A stretch of DNA of 64,000 bases from Planococcus salinus (lineage in GTDB: Bacteria; Bacillota; Bacilli; Bacillales_A; Planococcaceae): NCBI RefSeq assembly GCF_003719725.1, contig NZ_RIAX01000002.1:186001-250000 (forward strand), read 5' to 3'. Shown here one piece after another: positions 26,315-35,531 of this stretch; position 1 is the first letter of the stretch, and each line of letters starts with the position of its first letter. Under the pieces are notes generated by a model. That model was not told where the DNA came from, ran no database searches, and was given only the letters and a program-made list of their open reading frames with translations. A program made the translations under genes and the position numbers.

Positions 26315-26352
26315 AAAAAGAAGGACGACCATCCTGGCCATCCTTCCTTTTG
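26315..26352 (-). terminator. fur terminator
   Basis: AAGGATGGCC pairs with GGTCGTCCTT around a short loop, followed by CTTTTTC on the minus strand, just after the fur stop. Confidence 0.75.
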
Positions 26353-26360
26353 TGCATCGT

Positions 26361-26822
26361 TCATTCTGGCGATTGTTGGGAGCCGCTGTCATGACAGCGC
26401 CAGCAGATGCCATGGAAGGTAAGACGGTGGTCTTTTATTTGGAAGTTCCACCGTTTTTCAACGACGTTTTCCACATCTTCAAGCAAATCCTCCTGTATTT
26501 CATCTACAGCCCCGCATTCCAGACATACTAAATGATGATGAAAATGAGCTGCGCCTTCTTTGCGCAAGTCATAGCGTGATACTCCATCACCAAAGTTTAT
26601 TTTATCGACAATCTTTAATTCCGTTAATAATTCCAATGTCCGGTACACTGTCGCCAATCCGATTTCCGGTGCTTTGTCCTTTACCAGCAGGTAGACGTCC
26701 TCAGCACTTAAGTGGTCCTCTTCATGCTCAAGCAAAACTCGAACTGTCGCTTCACGCTGTGGCGTCAATTTGTAACTCGCAGCGTGCAGTTGTTTTTTGA
26801 TTCGATCAATCCTTGTTTCCAT
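26361..26822 (-). CDS. fur: Ferric uptake regulator Fur
   Basis: Iron-responsive repressor of 153 residues. The winged-helix domain holds ATVYRTLELL (about 57-66). Metal ligands HFHHH, the zinc pair CLEC and the C-terminal CWRC are present, as in B. subtilis Fur rather than PerR or Zur by synteny with xerD. Transcription starts at a clear sigma-A promoter with a PerR-type box upstream. Confidence 0.92.
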   Translation of the reverse strand: METRIDRIKKQLHAASYKLTPQREATVRVLLEHEEDHLSAEDVYLLVKDKAPEIGLATVYRTLELLTELKIVDKINFGDGVSRYDLRKEGAAHFHHHLVCLECGAVDEIQEDLLEDVENVVEKRWNFQIKDHRLTFHGICWRCHDSGSQQSPE

Positions 26823-26848
26823 GTGACGCCCTCCCTCAAACTGTCCTT

Positions 26849-26878
26849 ATTATATCAAAAGACTGTTCTCATTTACAA
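26849..26878 (-). promoter_or_regulatory. Sigma-A promoter of fur
   Basis: TTGTAA (26878-26873), 18 nt, TATAAT (26854-26849) on the minus strand, 27 nt upstream of the start codon. Confidence 0.7.
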
Positions 26879-26898
26879 GAGCGGGCACCGCCATTTGA

Positions 26899-26913
26899 TT
26901 AGAATCATTATAA
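26899..26913. promoter_or_regulatory. PerR-type box upstream of fur
   Basis: TTAGAATCATTATAA matches the PerR consensus TTATAATNATTATAA at 13 of 14 defined positions. It lies 20 bp upstream of the fur -35 element. In B. subtilis fur is in the PerR regulon. A Fur-box reading fits less well. Confidence 0.6.
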
Positions 26914-26914
26914 T

Positions 26915-27478
26915 TTAGGAATTGTTTTCATTCTCAATAGATAATCGTTGTTTAGCCCACAATACTGCAAAAGCCGTTTTGGCATCGAATATCCGGTTGT
27001 CTGCCATCATTTCTTCCGCTTCAGCAATCGGGACTTCCATCAATTCGACAAATTCGTCGTCGTCCAAAACCGCTTCGCTGGTAGACTTCTTCAGACCTTT
27101 CGCAAAAAAGACGTGAATGATTTCGTCGGCAAATCCCGGAGAAGTCGAAAAGGTTTGAACCAATTCCAAGTGGTCAGCTGTATATCCGGTCTCCTCTTCC
27201 AATTCGCGCATTGCTGTATATTCCGGCTTTTCTCCTTTTTCCAGTTTCCCAGCCGGAATCTCGATGATAGAGCGTTCCAGCGCTTTGCGGTATTGCTCTA
27301 CCATAATAATTTTCTGATTTTCGGTTATGGCGATGATGGCTACAGCTCCCGGATGTTCGATTAATTCGCGTTTGGAGGTTTTACCGTTCGGCAAAGTGAC
27401 GTCATCCACTTTCAAATTGATGATTTTCCCTTCGTATAAACGATTTGTATGTATGGTTTTTTCTTCAAACTTTTTCAT
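26915..27478 (-). CDS. nudF: ADP-ribose pyrophosphatase NudF
   Basis: Nudix hydrolase of 187 residues that splits ADP-ribose to AMP and ribose 5-phosphate. The Nudix box starts at GKLEKGEKPEYTAMRELEEE (about 97-116) and ends ETGY. The ATG at 27478 has AAAGGAGG upstream; longer readings extend into untranslated leader. An extended -10 (TGGTATACT) lies in the gap to the divergent yqkF, whose own -10 overlaps it. Confidence 0.92.
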   Translation of the reverse strand: MKKFEEKTIHTNRLYEGKIINLKVDDVTLPNGKTSKRELIEHPGAVAIIAITENQKIIMVEQYRKALERSIIEIPAGKLEKGEKPEYTAMRELEEETGYTADHLELVQTFSTSPGFADEIIHVFFAKGLKKSTSEAVLDDDEFVELMEVPIAEAEEMMADNRIFDAKTAFAVLWAKQRLSIENENNS

Positions 27479-27557
27479 AATTGCCTCCTTTTCGTTTGTG
27501 CTATTCTTACCGTCAAGTATACCATAGAAGGAACGACATAAACTTTGAGGTGACAAT

Positions 27558-28460
27558 GTGAAAAAACAGTTTCTGGGAAACAGCGGCTTACAGGTAAGTG
27601 AGATCGGTTTCGGCTGCATGTCCTTGCCGACCGACTTGCAAGAAGCTTCCTTTATCATTGAAGAAGCGTTGTCTCACGGCATCAATTATTTCGACACAGC
27701 CGACCTGTACAACAAAGGAACAAACGAAGAACTTGTCGGACAAGCTTTGAAGAAACACAGGAACAATATTGTTCTTGCCACCAAAGTCGGCAATGAGTGG
27801 GACAAAAATTCGGACGAAGTAAAATGGAACGCGACCAAGCCTTATATCACAGAGCAGGTGCACCATAGCCTGCGGCGCCTGCAGACCGATTATATCGATT
27901 TGTACCAGCTCCATGGCGGCATGATCAGCGACAATGCGGAGGAAACGATCGATGCTTTCGAAACCTTGAAAAAAGAAGGGCTGATCCGTGCATACGGTAT
28001 TTCTTCCATACGGCCGAATGTCATCAAACGCTTTTTGGAAACAAGCGATATCGCTTCCATCATGATGCAATACAGTCTTTTGGACCGCCGGCCGGAAGAA
28101 TTTCTGGAACCCATCGGGGCTGCCGGGAAATCCGTTGTAACACGAGGCAGTTTGGCCAAAGGTTTGCTTACGAATGAAGGACTGAAACGGGCTGAAACGA
28201 TGGACGGTTACTTAACGTACAGCTCAGACGAATTAAAAAATACGTTAAAAAAATTGCTGGATGTCCATGGAAACCTCCACGCTTTATCTTTGCACAGCGT
28301 GCTGGAGCAGGACACAGTGGCGTCTGTCGTCGCCGGCGCCAGTTCTGCACAGCAAATCAGAGATACCATATCGGCATATGAAACGGACGTTTCTGCTGAA
28401 CAGATCGAGCAGGCAAAACAGCTGACCAAAGAAGACCGGTATGAGCAGCATCGTGATTGA
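27558..28460 (+). CDS. yqkF: Aldo/keto reductase YqkF
   Basis: NADPH-dependent oxidoreductase of 300 residues with a TIM-barrel fold. The catalytic tetrad is visible: Asp in YFDTADLYN (about 45-53), Tyr in the same motif, Lys in LATKVG and His in YQLHGG. GTG start with GAGGTGAC upstream; the ATG two bases earlier is out of frame. Its place beside nudF, with yqkE and yqkD nearby, supports the YqkF name. Substrate unknown. Confidence 0.88.
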   Translation: MKKQFLGNSGLQVSEIGFGCMSLPTDLQEASFIIEEALSHGINYFDTADLYNKGTNEELVGQALKKHRNNIVLATKVGNEWDKNSDEVKWNATKPYITEQVHHSLRRLQTDYIDLYQLHGGMISDNAEETIDAFETLKKEGLIRAYGISSIRPNVIKRFLETSDIASIMMQYSLLDRRPEEFLEPIGAAGKSVVTRGSLAKGLLTNEGLKRAETMDGYLTYSSDELKNTLKKLLDVHGNLHALSLHSVLEQDTVASVVAGASSAQQIRDTISAYETDVSAEQIEQAKQLTKEDRYEQHRD

Positions 28461-28537
28461 ACTCTTTTTCACGGCACTTGACTGCATCGATCCAAACAAG
28501 CTGGAAGTTAAGCTATAACAACCAATTCAAGTGAAAA

Positions 28538-28569
28538 ACGGACGAATGCTTTCATTCGTCCGTTTTTTT
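28538..28569. terminator. Bidirectional terminator after yqkF
   Basis: ACGGACGAATG and CATTCGTCCGT arms around a 3-4 nt loop, with TTTTTT after on the plus strand and GTTTTTC after on the minus strand. Confidence 0.85.
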
Positions 28570-28641
28570 GCGTGCCGCTTTAAACCGTTGAAACTGTTCC
28601 GGCAACTTTTCGTTTGTCTTCGGGGATGATGGTAAGCTTTT
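28552..28641 (-). pseudogene. Small reading frame with a perfect Shine-Dalgarno but no start codon
   Basis: AGGAGGTGAT (28658-28649) is followed by TTTAAAAGC and an open frame reading KSLPSSPKTNEKLPEQF... ending RKKTDE and TGA inside the terminator. The codons are hydrophilic and protein-like. No ATG, GTG or TTG lies at the right distance in this frame. It looks like a roughly 29-residue gene whose start was lost, or uses a non-standard start. Confidence 0.35.
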
Positions 28642-28893
28642 AAATCACCTCCTGTCTCTGTCTATTGTTCATATTTCACTGCCAGAAGTGGAACGAAATT
28701 ATAAGAATATTAAATTTTCAAATATATTAGAAAACAACGTTTACTTTTTATAAATTCATGTTATCATGGACAAATAGATTCAATATTTGTAATTATTATA
28801 CTTTTATTCTCTTCATCTAGAACTTCTTACATAGGTATATTTGATTGCATGCTGCTTTGAATCAATAAGCAAGAATACTAAAGGAGGAAAGTT

Positions 28894-31296
28894 ATGAAAA
28901 AGGGGTTTACAATTCCATTGGTCGCATTATTGGTCGCCTCACAGGCAGCGATGTCTCCCCTCGCACAAACAACTGAGTTGACCAACATTGAGCCTGGAGA
29001 CTATTCAACAAACACAGGGCTCAATCCAACACTGCAAGTCACAGTTCCGGATCTTAGAGGGGAAACTGCCGCAACTGCCGAATTCAGAAAAGGGCATACA
29101 TATGACTTTCAAAGAGACACAGGCATAAACGGGTTTCAAGGCGTTTCATCCGGTGATCCACTGAAGACGGTTGATGTTACGAAAGAAACACCATTCAACG
29201 ATGCAGATATAGCAGACGCCGATATGGCGGACGGAACTTCTGTGGAAACAGTCAGTGAGGAAGGCTTTCCTTATCACCGCTTTGAAGTGAATGTAAAGGA
29301 AGAACTGGCTGCAGGCGATGAGGTGGAAGTGAATTGGACAGGAGCAACACCGGGAGACGGCAAAGTGACTCTTTCTGCATGGGATTATCAGGCAAAGAAA
29401 TGGATGCCATTAAAGGAACAGGAAGGAAATTCTCAAGGAAGTAAAATCGAACTGACAGCCGATGTTAGTGGCTCTCAATTCGAAAGAAATGGTAAAGTTC
29501 AAGCGATGGTGCACGCTTCCAGTGTTACTCCCGAAACCGACGAAGATCCGTTTACGATGCTGTGGTTTACGGATACACAGTATTATGCCCAGGATTATCC
29601 TGAAGTTTGGGAGTCCATGACAGATTATATGGTCAAAGAATACCAAAAAGGAACTTTCGAATATGCCATGCATACCGGAGATCTCGTGCAGGTTCCCAAA
29701 GAACTGGACCAATGGGAGGTCGTGGATGAAAACTTAAGCAAGTTAGAGGCCGCTGATATTCCGTATGGTGTATTACCCGGAAATCATGACATTGAATTAT
29801 ATTACGATACAGGGGACAACGAAACACGGGGGATATTTGTTTACGATAATTACAAAAAATATGTAGGGGCTGACCGATTCCGGGACAAACCTTGGTACCA
29901 TGAACAAATCGAGCAGTCCGGACCTACCGGCACGAACAAAAATCACTATGATTTGTTTTCATTTGGTGAACATAAGTTCATCATGTTGTATCTGGGGTAT
30001 GGTACAGATGGATTGCCGGAAACCATCAAATGGGCCAACTCAGTGCTATCCGAACATTCAGATTACAACGCCATTATCGGCATGCATGAAAATATCAATT
30101 CAATTGGCAGTTACGCTTCCTCAAACGCAGTAATCGTCAACAGAGAAATTGTCAGCAAAAATGAAAACGTCAAAATGGTATTGAGTGGCCACCACCATGG
30201 AGCGACGAGAGAAGTTAAAACCTACACAAATGAAGACGGCTCCACACGGGAAGTTTTGGAAGTCTTATCAAATCACCAAGGAAATACGCACCCAGAACGA
30301 GGACAGGGTTATTTGCGGTTAATCACCTTTGATCCGACTGATGAAACCGTACAGTTCATCTCGTATTCGCCTTTTTGGGATGATTATAATTTTGAACCGT
30401 TTGATGAAGACCAAGAGAGCTTTACTGCAAATTTCGATTTATTCGACGTCAATGGTTCCCCACTGATTGAAAAGCAACTTGAAACAGATTACGTGGCACT
30501 GAATATTTACCAGGAAGACAAAATCGGGCAAAGTTCCGATTTGCAACCAGGCGATACAGCAGCTGCCGAGTGGAAAGAGTTGCGGGAATTTACAGAGTAC
30601 TTCTGGTATGTAACTATTGCAAACAAGGATGAAGAGGTAAAGTCGAAACTGTATCGCTTTACTACAGGCAAAGCACCTGTTGTTGATCCTGAGCCGGAAC
30701 CGGAACCAACTCCGGATCCTGAGCCAGATCCAGAACCGAATCCGGATCCAACACCTGAACCAAACCCTTTACCATTTACAGACGTAGCAGCAAAATACTA
30801 TGAAGCAGTAAACTATCTGTTTATCAATGACATCTCGCACGGGATTTCAGAAACCCAATTTGGGATAAGCAACAACATCAAACGTGCGGATGCGGCCATC
30901 ATGCTCGGAAAGGCATTGGAGCTGGACATCACTGACGTATCCGATTCCGGGTTTACCGACGTCCCTGACCGTGACCAGGCCCGGGAGTACATCAGCGCAT
31001 TAAAAGCGGCAGGTATTGTCAACGGGAAATCCGATACTTCATTCGGCGCCCATGACAATATTACACGCGGCGAGATGGCCATCATGCTCGCTAATGCTTA
31101 TCAATTGGATGCCAGCTCAGACTATATGCCTTTCACCGACGTAGCTGAAAGATACGAACAAGCCGTAGCGGCACTTCTCGAGTATGACATTACGCAAGGT
31201 ACATCAGAGACGCAATTCGGAGTTGCCAACTCCCTGACGAGAGGAGATTACGCAATCTTCCTGAACAGACTCAACGCATTGGATGAAAACGAATAA
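28894..31296 (+). CDS. Secreted metallophosphoesterase with S-layer homology domains
   Basis: Surface enzyme of 800 residues. A signal peptide (about 1-26) is followed by an N-terminal beta-rich region (about 30-215). The calcineurin-like domain has metal motifs FTDTQ (about 226), GDLVQ (262), GNHD (295) and SGHHHG (431). Then a domain of about 470-590, a Pro/Glu/Asp linker (596-624) and three SLH modules (625-668, 686-730, 746-795) that should bind pyruvylated wall polymer. AAAGGAGG precedes the ATG. The SLH modules retain FTDV and TRG/RAD motifs. Substrate is unknown; the family includes extracellular nucleotidases and phosphodiesterases. Confidence 0.88.
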   Translation: MKKGFTIPLVALLVASQAAMSPLAQTTELTNIEPGDYSTNTGLNPTLQVTVPDLRGETAATAEFRKGHTYDFQRDTGINGFQGVSSGDPLKTVDVTKETPFNDADIADADMADGTSVETVSEEGFPYHRFEVNVKEELAAGDEVEVNWTGATPGDGKVTLSAWDYQAKKWMPLKEQEGNSQGSKIELTADVSGSQFERNGKVQAMVHASSVTPETDEDPFTMLWFTDTQYYAQDYPEVWESMTDYMVKEYQKGTFEYAMHTGDLVQVPKELDQWEVVDENLSKLEAADIPYGVLPGNHDIELYYDTGDNETRGIFVYDNYKKYVGADRFRDKPWYHEQIEQSGPTGTNKNHYDLFSFGEHKFIMLYLGYGTDGLPETIKWANSVLSEHSDYNAIIGMHENINSIGSYASSNAVIVNREIVSKNENVKMVLSGHHHGATREVKTYTNEDGSTREVLEVLSNHQGNTHPERGQGYLRLITFDPTDETVQFISYSPFWDDYNFEPFDEDQESFTANFDLFDVNGSPLIEKQLETDYVALNIYQEDKIGQSSDLQPGDTAAAEWKELREFTEYFWYVTIANKDEEVKSKLYRFTTGKAPVVDPEPEPEPTPDPEPDPEPNPDPTPEPNPLPFTDVAAKYYEAVNYLFINDISHGISETQFGISNNIKRADAAIMLGKALELDITDVSDSGFTDVPDRDQAREYISALKAAGIVNGKSDTSFGAHDNITRGEMAIMLANAYQLDASSDYMPFTDVAERYEQAVAALLEYDITQGTSETQFGVANSLTRGDYAIFLNRLNALDENE

Positions 31297-31301
31297 AAAT
31301 C

Positions 31302-31338
31302 AAAAACCACGCAGCTCTTTTGAGGCTGCGTGGTTTTT
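31302..31338. terminator. Bidirectional terminator between the SLH gene and yqkE
   Basis: AAAAACCACGCAG pairs with CTGCGTGGTTTTT around an 11-nt loop; both strands end in a T-run. Confidence 0.88.
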
Positions 31339-31348
31339 GCATGCTGTT

Positions 31349-31558
31349 TCAGTATTTATTGCCCTGATCGCCATGCCGTTCAAGAAGTTCTGCGAACGAC
31401 AGGTTTTTCTCACGTTCCTGCCGCTCGAACGCTTTTTGCGCTTCGATTTCTTCCCGGCGCTTTTGTTCTTCTTTCACCAGCTCTTTTTTTGTCGCTTTCA
31501 GTTTTGCCAGGATATCATCCGGCAAATTGCTGTCAGCGGGTTCGTTTCTTTTGGCCAT
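31349..31558 (-). CDS. yqkE: DUF3886 small protein YqkE
   Basis: A 69-residue highly charged, helical protein with the FAELLE motif near its end, typical of YqkE. Function unknown. The ATG at 31558 has AAGGAGTG 7 nt upstream; a GTG two codons before is an alternative. It follows the thiolase gene by 14 nt on the same strand. Confidence 0.8.
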   Translation of the reverse strand: MAKRNEPADSNLPDDILAKLKATKKELVKEEQKRREEIEAQKAFERQEREKNLSFAELLERHGDQGNKY

Positions 31559-31572
31559 GGTCACTCACTCCT

Positions 31573-32757
31573 TTACGGCCGTTTCACGATGGTCGCCACG
31601 CCCTGGCCACCGCCGATGCATAATGTCGCCAGACCGGTTTTGGCGTCACGCTTTTGCATTTCATGCAGAAGCGTGACAAAAATACGGGTACCGCTCGCAC
31701 CAATCGGGTGCCCGATCGCAATCGCTCCCCCGTTGACGTTCAAATTGTCCTGATTGAATTTGAGTTCGCGGTCGACCGCTATCGACTGGGCGGCAAAAGC
31801 TTCATTTGCTTCGACCAATTCAATTTCCTCCAAAGACATGCCTGCTTTCTTCAAGGCGTTTCTCACCGCCTGCACTGGTCCGATGCCCATCACCGACGGG
31901 TCAACGCCTGCATTGCCGCTTGCCACAATGGTTGCGAGTGGCGTCAATCCCAGTTCATCCGCTTTTTCTTTCGACATGACAACTACGGCTGCAGCTCCGT
32001 CATTGATGCCGGAAGCATTGCCCGCTGTTACACTGCCGTCTTTTTTGAAAGCCGGACGCAATTTCGCCAGTTTTTCAGCTGTTGACTCCCGTTTGACGTA
32101 TTCGTCTTCTTTGAAGATGACCGGTTCTCCTTTGCGCTGCGGAATTTCCACTGGCACAATTTCATCTTCGAATTTCCCTGCGTCGATTGCAGCTGCGGCA
32201 CGAGCCTGGGAACGGGCGGCGAATGCGTCCTGATCTTCTCTCGAAATGCCGTATCGGTCATTCAGGTTTTCTGCTGTGTTCCCCATATGGCAGTCGCCGA
32301 AAGCACACATCAATCCATCCGACAGCATGCTGTCAATCACTTTTTGGTCGCCCATCCGGAAACCGTCGCGTGCTTTTTGCAGTAAATACGGTGCCTGGCT
32401 CATGTTTTCCATACCACCGGCCACTATAATATCCGCATCTCCCGCATAAATGGCCTGTGCAGCCAATTGAACCGTTTTCAGTCCCGATCCGCACACTTTG
32501 TTGATGGTCATGGAAGGAATCGCATCCGGAAGCCCGGCCTGCATGGCAGCCTGCCTCGCCGGATTCTGACCAAGTCCCGCCTGCAATACATTTCCCATGA
32601 TGACTTCTGATACTTGTTCAGGTTGTATACCGGCTCTTTTTACCGCTTCCTTAATGACGATGGCGCCCAGTTTGGTTGCGGGTACATCCTTCAACGATCC
32701 TTGAAAAGACCCGACTGCCGTACGGACTGCACTGACAATGACAATTTCTTGTGACAT
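31573..32757 (-). CDS. Acetyl-CoA C-acetyltransferase (thiolase)
   Basis: Thiolase of 394 residues that condenses two acetyl-CoA to acetoacetyl-CoA or runs in reverse in fatty acid or ketogenic degradation. The acyl-accepting Cys is in NKVCGSGLK (about 87), NEAFAAQ and [10 protein letters not shown] hold the histidine, and CIGGGQG the second cysteine. The start at 32757 has GGGGGAG upstream; sequence further upstream belongs to the divergent promoter region and hmgL. Divergent from hmgL, whose product cleaves HMG-CoA to acetyl-CoA and acetoacetate, so the two may act together. Confidence 0.93.
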   Translation of the reverse strand: MSQEIVIVSAVRTAVGSFQGSLKDVPATKLGAIVIKEAVKRAGIQPEQVSEVIMGNVLQAGLGQNPARQAAMQAGLPDAIPSMTINKVCGSGLKTVQLAAQAIYAGDADIIVAGGMENMSQAPYLLQKARDGFRMGDQKVIDSMLSDGLMCAFGDCHMGNTAENLNDRYGISREDQDAFAARSQARAAAAIDAGKFEDEIVPVEIPQRKGEPVIFKEDEYVKRESTAEKLAKLRPAFKKDGSVTAGNASGINDGAAAVVVMSKEKADELGLTPLATIVASGNAGVDPSVMGIGPVQAVRNALKKAGMSLEEIELVEANEAFAAQSIAVDRELKFNQDNLNVNGGAIAIGHPIGASGTRIFVTLLHEMQKRDAKTGLATLCIGGGQGVATIVKRP

Positions 32758-32836
32758 GCTATTCTCCCCCTTGTTTATGTAATTCCAGTTGCTCTTTTCT
32801 CCCACCTCTCTATACAATAGAAGCAGGAGGGATACT

Positions 32837-33736
32837 ATGTTCAGTTTACCAAATAATGCAACGATTATCGAGGTCGGACCGCGGGATGGCTTACAGAATG
32901 AAGACAAGCTTGTAACCACGGAAAACAAATTGACATTCATCAGTGAACTGCAAAAAGCGGGAATACAGGAAATGGAACTGACTTCCTTTGTTTCGCCAAA
33001 ATGGGTACCGCAAATGGCGGATGCCAAGGACATTGTCCGGCATACGCAGAAGATGGGGCGCCAAATCGTTCTGACACCGAATAAAAAAGGGATTGATGCG
33101 GCACTAGCAGCAGGAGCAGATGCTGTGGCGGTGTTTGTCGGCGTTTCCAATACCTTCAATCAGAAAAACATCAACAAAACGACGGCAGAAAGCATGGAAA
33201 TACTGAAACCACTCATTTTGCAGCTGAAGAAAGATGGAATTTTTGTCCGCGCCTGCATTTCCACCGCATTTTACTGCCCTTTTGAAGGAGCGGTCAAGCA
33301 GAGTGATACAATTGACCTGTGCCGTCAATTTGTCGATTGGGGAGTCAATGAGTTGAGTGTTGCGGACACGATCGGCATGGCGACCCCTGCTGAAAGCTAT
33401 CGTTTGTTCACTGAATTAATGGAAGCGTTTCTGGAAACTTTGATAACGGCTCATTTCCATGACACCCGCAAAATGGCGCTTGCCAATATTCTGGCTGCTT
33501 TACAGGCAGGAGTCAATCGATTTGATGCCTCTGCGGGCGGTCTCGGCGGCTGTCCGTTCGCTCCTGGTGCTACGGGGAATGTGGCAACCGAAGATGTCGT
33601 GAACATGCTTCACCGCATGAACATCGATACAGGAATTGACGTGGATGCATTATGTAAAGCTGTAGAAGCAATAGAACCCCATGTGTCAGGCACCATCAAT
33701 ACGGGAATGTATACATTGTACAAAAACCGTAGATAA
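32837..33736 (+). CDS. Hydroxymethylglutaryl-CoA lyase
   Basis: Cleaves HMG-CoA to acetyl-CoA and acetoacetate, the last step of leucine breakdown. 299 residues with an HMGL-type TIM barrel: GPRDGLQNE (about 13-21), the metal motif HFHDTR and the catalytic cysteine loop [15 protein letters not shown]. The ATG at 32837 has GCAGGAGGG upstream. The other leucine-degradation genes are not in this window. It is followed after 15 nt by yqkD. Confidence 0.93.
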   Translation: MFSLPNNATIIEVGPRDGLQNEDKLVTTENKLTFISELQKAGIQEMELTSFVSPKWVPQMADAKDIVRHTQKMGRQIVLTPNKKGIDAALAAGADAVAVFVGVSNTFNQKNINKTTAESMEILKPLILQLKKDGIFVRACISTAFYCPFEGAVKQSDTIDLCRQFVDWGVNELSVADTIGMATPAESYRLFTELMEAFLETLITAHFHDTRKMALANILAALQAGVNRFDASAGGLGGCPFAPGATGNVATEDVVNMLHRMNIDTGIDVDALCKAVEAIEPHVSGTINTGMYTLYKNRR

Positions 33737-33751
33737 GGAGTTGCCAGTGCC

Positions 33752-34693
33752 ATGAGAAAGCGATTGTTATGGATAGCTGGAATCATTTCCAGCCTGTTTA
33801 CTGCTTTATTGACGATTTTGGGGTTTGTCATCACCAACCGCCTTATGTACTTAAAGAAAAAAGATGAGAACTTGATATTAGAACGGGAAACTTCCGCCAA
33901 ACGCTATGACGAGTTCTGGTATGCCCACGTCAAAAAAAGTGAGAAATGGATTGAAACAGCAAACGGCTATCCAATCAAAGCTATTTTTTTAGAACCGCAT
34001 GATACCAATTGCTACGTCATCATCTGCCATGGAGTAACCGAAAACAAAGTCAATTCGTTTAAATATGCACGGATGTTTGAACGCCTGGGTTTTAATTCCG
34101 TGGTGTATGATCACCGCCGCCACGGTGACTCTGGTGGCAAAACGACAAGTTTCGGCCATTATGAAAAAATCGACTTGCAGGCGGTCGTCAAAGCATTGAA
34201 ATTACACGTGGGACCGGATCTGTTTTTTGGTATACACGGGGAATCGATGGGCGCAGCCACTACTTTGCTATATGCCGGTATGGAAGACACAGCGGATTTT
34301 TACATATCGGATTGCGCTTACTCGGATATATCGGAGCAGCTCCTTCACGTCATGCGTACTTCCACTCCTTTGCGCACTACATTGGCTTTGAGGCTGGCCA
34401 ATCTGTTTCTGAAAATACGTGACGGCTACTCGATCAGCACCGTGTCTCCAAAAGAAGCAGTTGTGCACATCAAGAGTCCCGTATTGTTCATCCATAGCTT
34501 GAATGATGAATTCGTCCTTCCGCATATGAGCGAGGAACTCTATGAACGGAAACCGGCACCAAAAGCGCTGAAACTGTTTGAAGAAGGGGCACATGCACAG
34601 TCATTCAATAAAAACCCTGAAGAATACCAGGAAGTCGTTGCGGAATTCTTATTGTCTCATAATTTGCTTGTCCCTTTAAAAAGCACTCCTTGA
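33752..34693 (+). CDS. yqkD: Membrane-anchored alpha/beta hydrolase YqkD
   Basis: Serine hydrolase of 313 residues. An N-terminal helix (about 5-28) anchors it. The nucleophile is in HGESMG (about 172), the acid in NDEFV and the histidine in EGAHAQSF. Its position near yqkE and yqkF supports the YqkD name. The substrate is unknown. It is probably co-transcribed with hmgL. The last codons form a terminator arm. Confidence 0.85.
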   Translation: MRKRLLWIAGIISSLFTALLTILGFVITNRLMYLKKKDENLILERETSAKRYDEFWYAHVKKSEKWIETANGYPIKAIFLEPHDTNCYVIICHGVTENKVNSFKYARMFERLGFNSVVYDHRRHGDSGGKTTSFGHYEKIDLQAVVKALKLHVGPDLFFGIHGESMGAATTLLYAGMEDTADFYISDCAYSDISEQLLHVMRTSTPLRTTLALRLANLFLKIRDGYSISTVSPKEAVVHIKSPVLFIHSLNDEFVLPHMSEELYERKPAPKALKLFEEGAHAQSFNKNPEEYQEVVAEFLLSHNLLVPLKSTP

Positions 34694-34704
34694 GAGTGCT
34701 TTTG
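34677..34704 (+). terminator. yqkD terminator containing the stop codon
   Basis: AAGCACTC and GAGTGCTTTT arms; the yqkD TGA stop lies in the 5-nt loop and the 5' arm encodes its final residues. Confidence 0.8.
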
Positions 34705-34710
34705 CGCTTC

Positions 34711-34986
34711 CTACTGTTCTTCTTCCTGCTGCTTTTTGTTCAGAATCAGTTTCATTCCCGCTTGCCCTTCAGCTCCGATGATCAGTTCTGTTAACGACCC
34801 CGTCTTGGCCACCCCTGTGATATGGAGTTCGATTGTATCCAGCTGGAAATCCGAAAGCTCCTTTACAAGGTCATTGATCTTGTCGAGTGAGACAGGGAAA
34901 ATTTTATCTCCTTTGGTTTGGGCTGTAAAACTGTCCTCTTCTTTTTGCAGCACGGGCAGATAAAAAGCATATTGTTCTTCAGACAT
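34711..34986 (-). CDS. Small protein of unknown function
   Basis: A 91-residue acidic protein. A segment about 35-78 alternates hydrophobic residues and ends in AEGQAGMKLILNK, which reminds me of small Pepco or trypsin-co-occurring domains, but that likeness is from memory and weak. No signal or membrane segment. The ATG at 34986 has AAGGGTGA upstream. It lies between yqkD (convergent) and yneF. Confidence 0.65.
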   Translation of the reverse strand: MSEEQYAFYLPVLQKEEDSFTAQTKGDKIFPVSLDKINDLVKELSDFQLDTIELHITGVAKTGSLTELIIGAEGQAGMKLILNKKQQEEEQ

Positions 34987-35054
34987 GTCGTCACCCTTTC
35001 TGTCCTGTTTTTCTACCATGCCCGTTTGCTGTTTTTTCAAACTTTATTGCCAAT

Positions 35055-35090
35055 GAAAAAAGGCACTCATAATGAGCGCCTTTTATTTTT
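35055..35090 (-). terminator. yneF terminator
   Basis: AAAAGGCGCTCAT pairs with ATGAGTGCCTTTT (one G-U), ending in TTTTTTC. It starts directly after the yneF stop codon. Confidence 0.85.
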
Positions 35091-35328
35091 TAGCTGTTTT
35101 AGTAGGTTTATTTGTAGAAGCTTTATTCATTTGAGCCATCATTTGATTGATTTTCTTTTGAGATGGTTTTTGACCCATTTGCATCATCATAATACGCAGC
35201 ATCTCTTCATTGATCGGCGGATTGTCCTGCAAATACTTCATCATGTATCGGCGAGCTATAAAAAAGCCAAGCGCAACACCTGCGAGCAATGCGACGATGA
35301 CGATTACTACCCAGATCCAAGTATCCAA
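35083..35328 (-). CDS. yneF: UPF0154 membrane protein YneF
   Basis: An 81-residue protein with one N-terminal transmembrane helix (about 3-23) and the conserved [20 protein letters not shown] segment. Function unknown. TTG start with GGGAGGT 7 nt upstream; an upstream in-frame ATG has no site. Located by tkt as in B. subtilis. Confidence 0.88.
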   Translation of the reverse strand: MDTWIWVVIVIVALLAGVALGFFIARRYMMKYLQDNPPINEEMLRIMMMQMGQKPSQKKINQMMAQMNKASTNKPTKTAKK

Positions 35329-35487
35329 ATTTGTTACCTCCCTCGTGTTGCTTAAATAATTCATGCACCAAAAAGGATTATACTATAATTTCAGCGATGT
35401 GACTACAAATAAAGCAATAGCTCAAAACCAATGGTTTCCCTGTCCACAGTTGGGAGCTGCCCATGTAACTGGGATTTCCGTTGAGAT

Positions 35488-35530
35488 ACAAAAAAGCGGA
35501 AGCATCTTTTATCGGATGCTTCCGCTTCCA
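35488..35530 (-). terminator. tkt terminator
   Basis: A 13-bp stem AAGCGGAAGCATC with GATGCTTCCGCTT, followed by TTTTG on the minus strand, adjoining the stop codon. Confidence 0.88.
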
Positions 35531-35531
35531 G

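Larger units (their letters stand above)
28461..28893. other. Intergenic region between yqkF and the SLH phosphoesterase gene
   Basis: About 430 nt. It contains a bidirectional terminator, a small minus-strand frame without a start codon, and an AT-rich leader of the phosphoesterase gene. A minus-strand TATAAT (28703-28698) lies upstream of the small frame. No confident plus-strand promoter was found. Confidence 0.6.
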
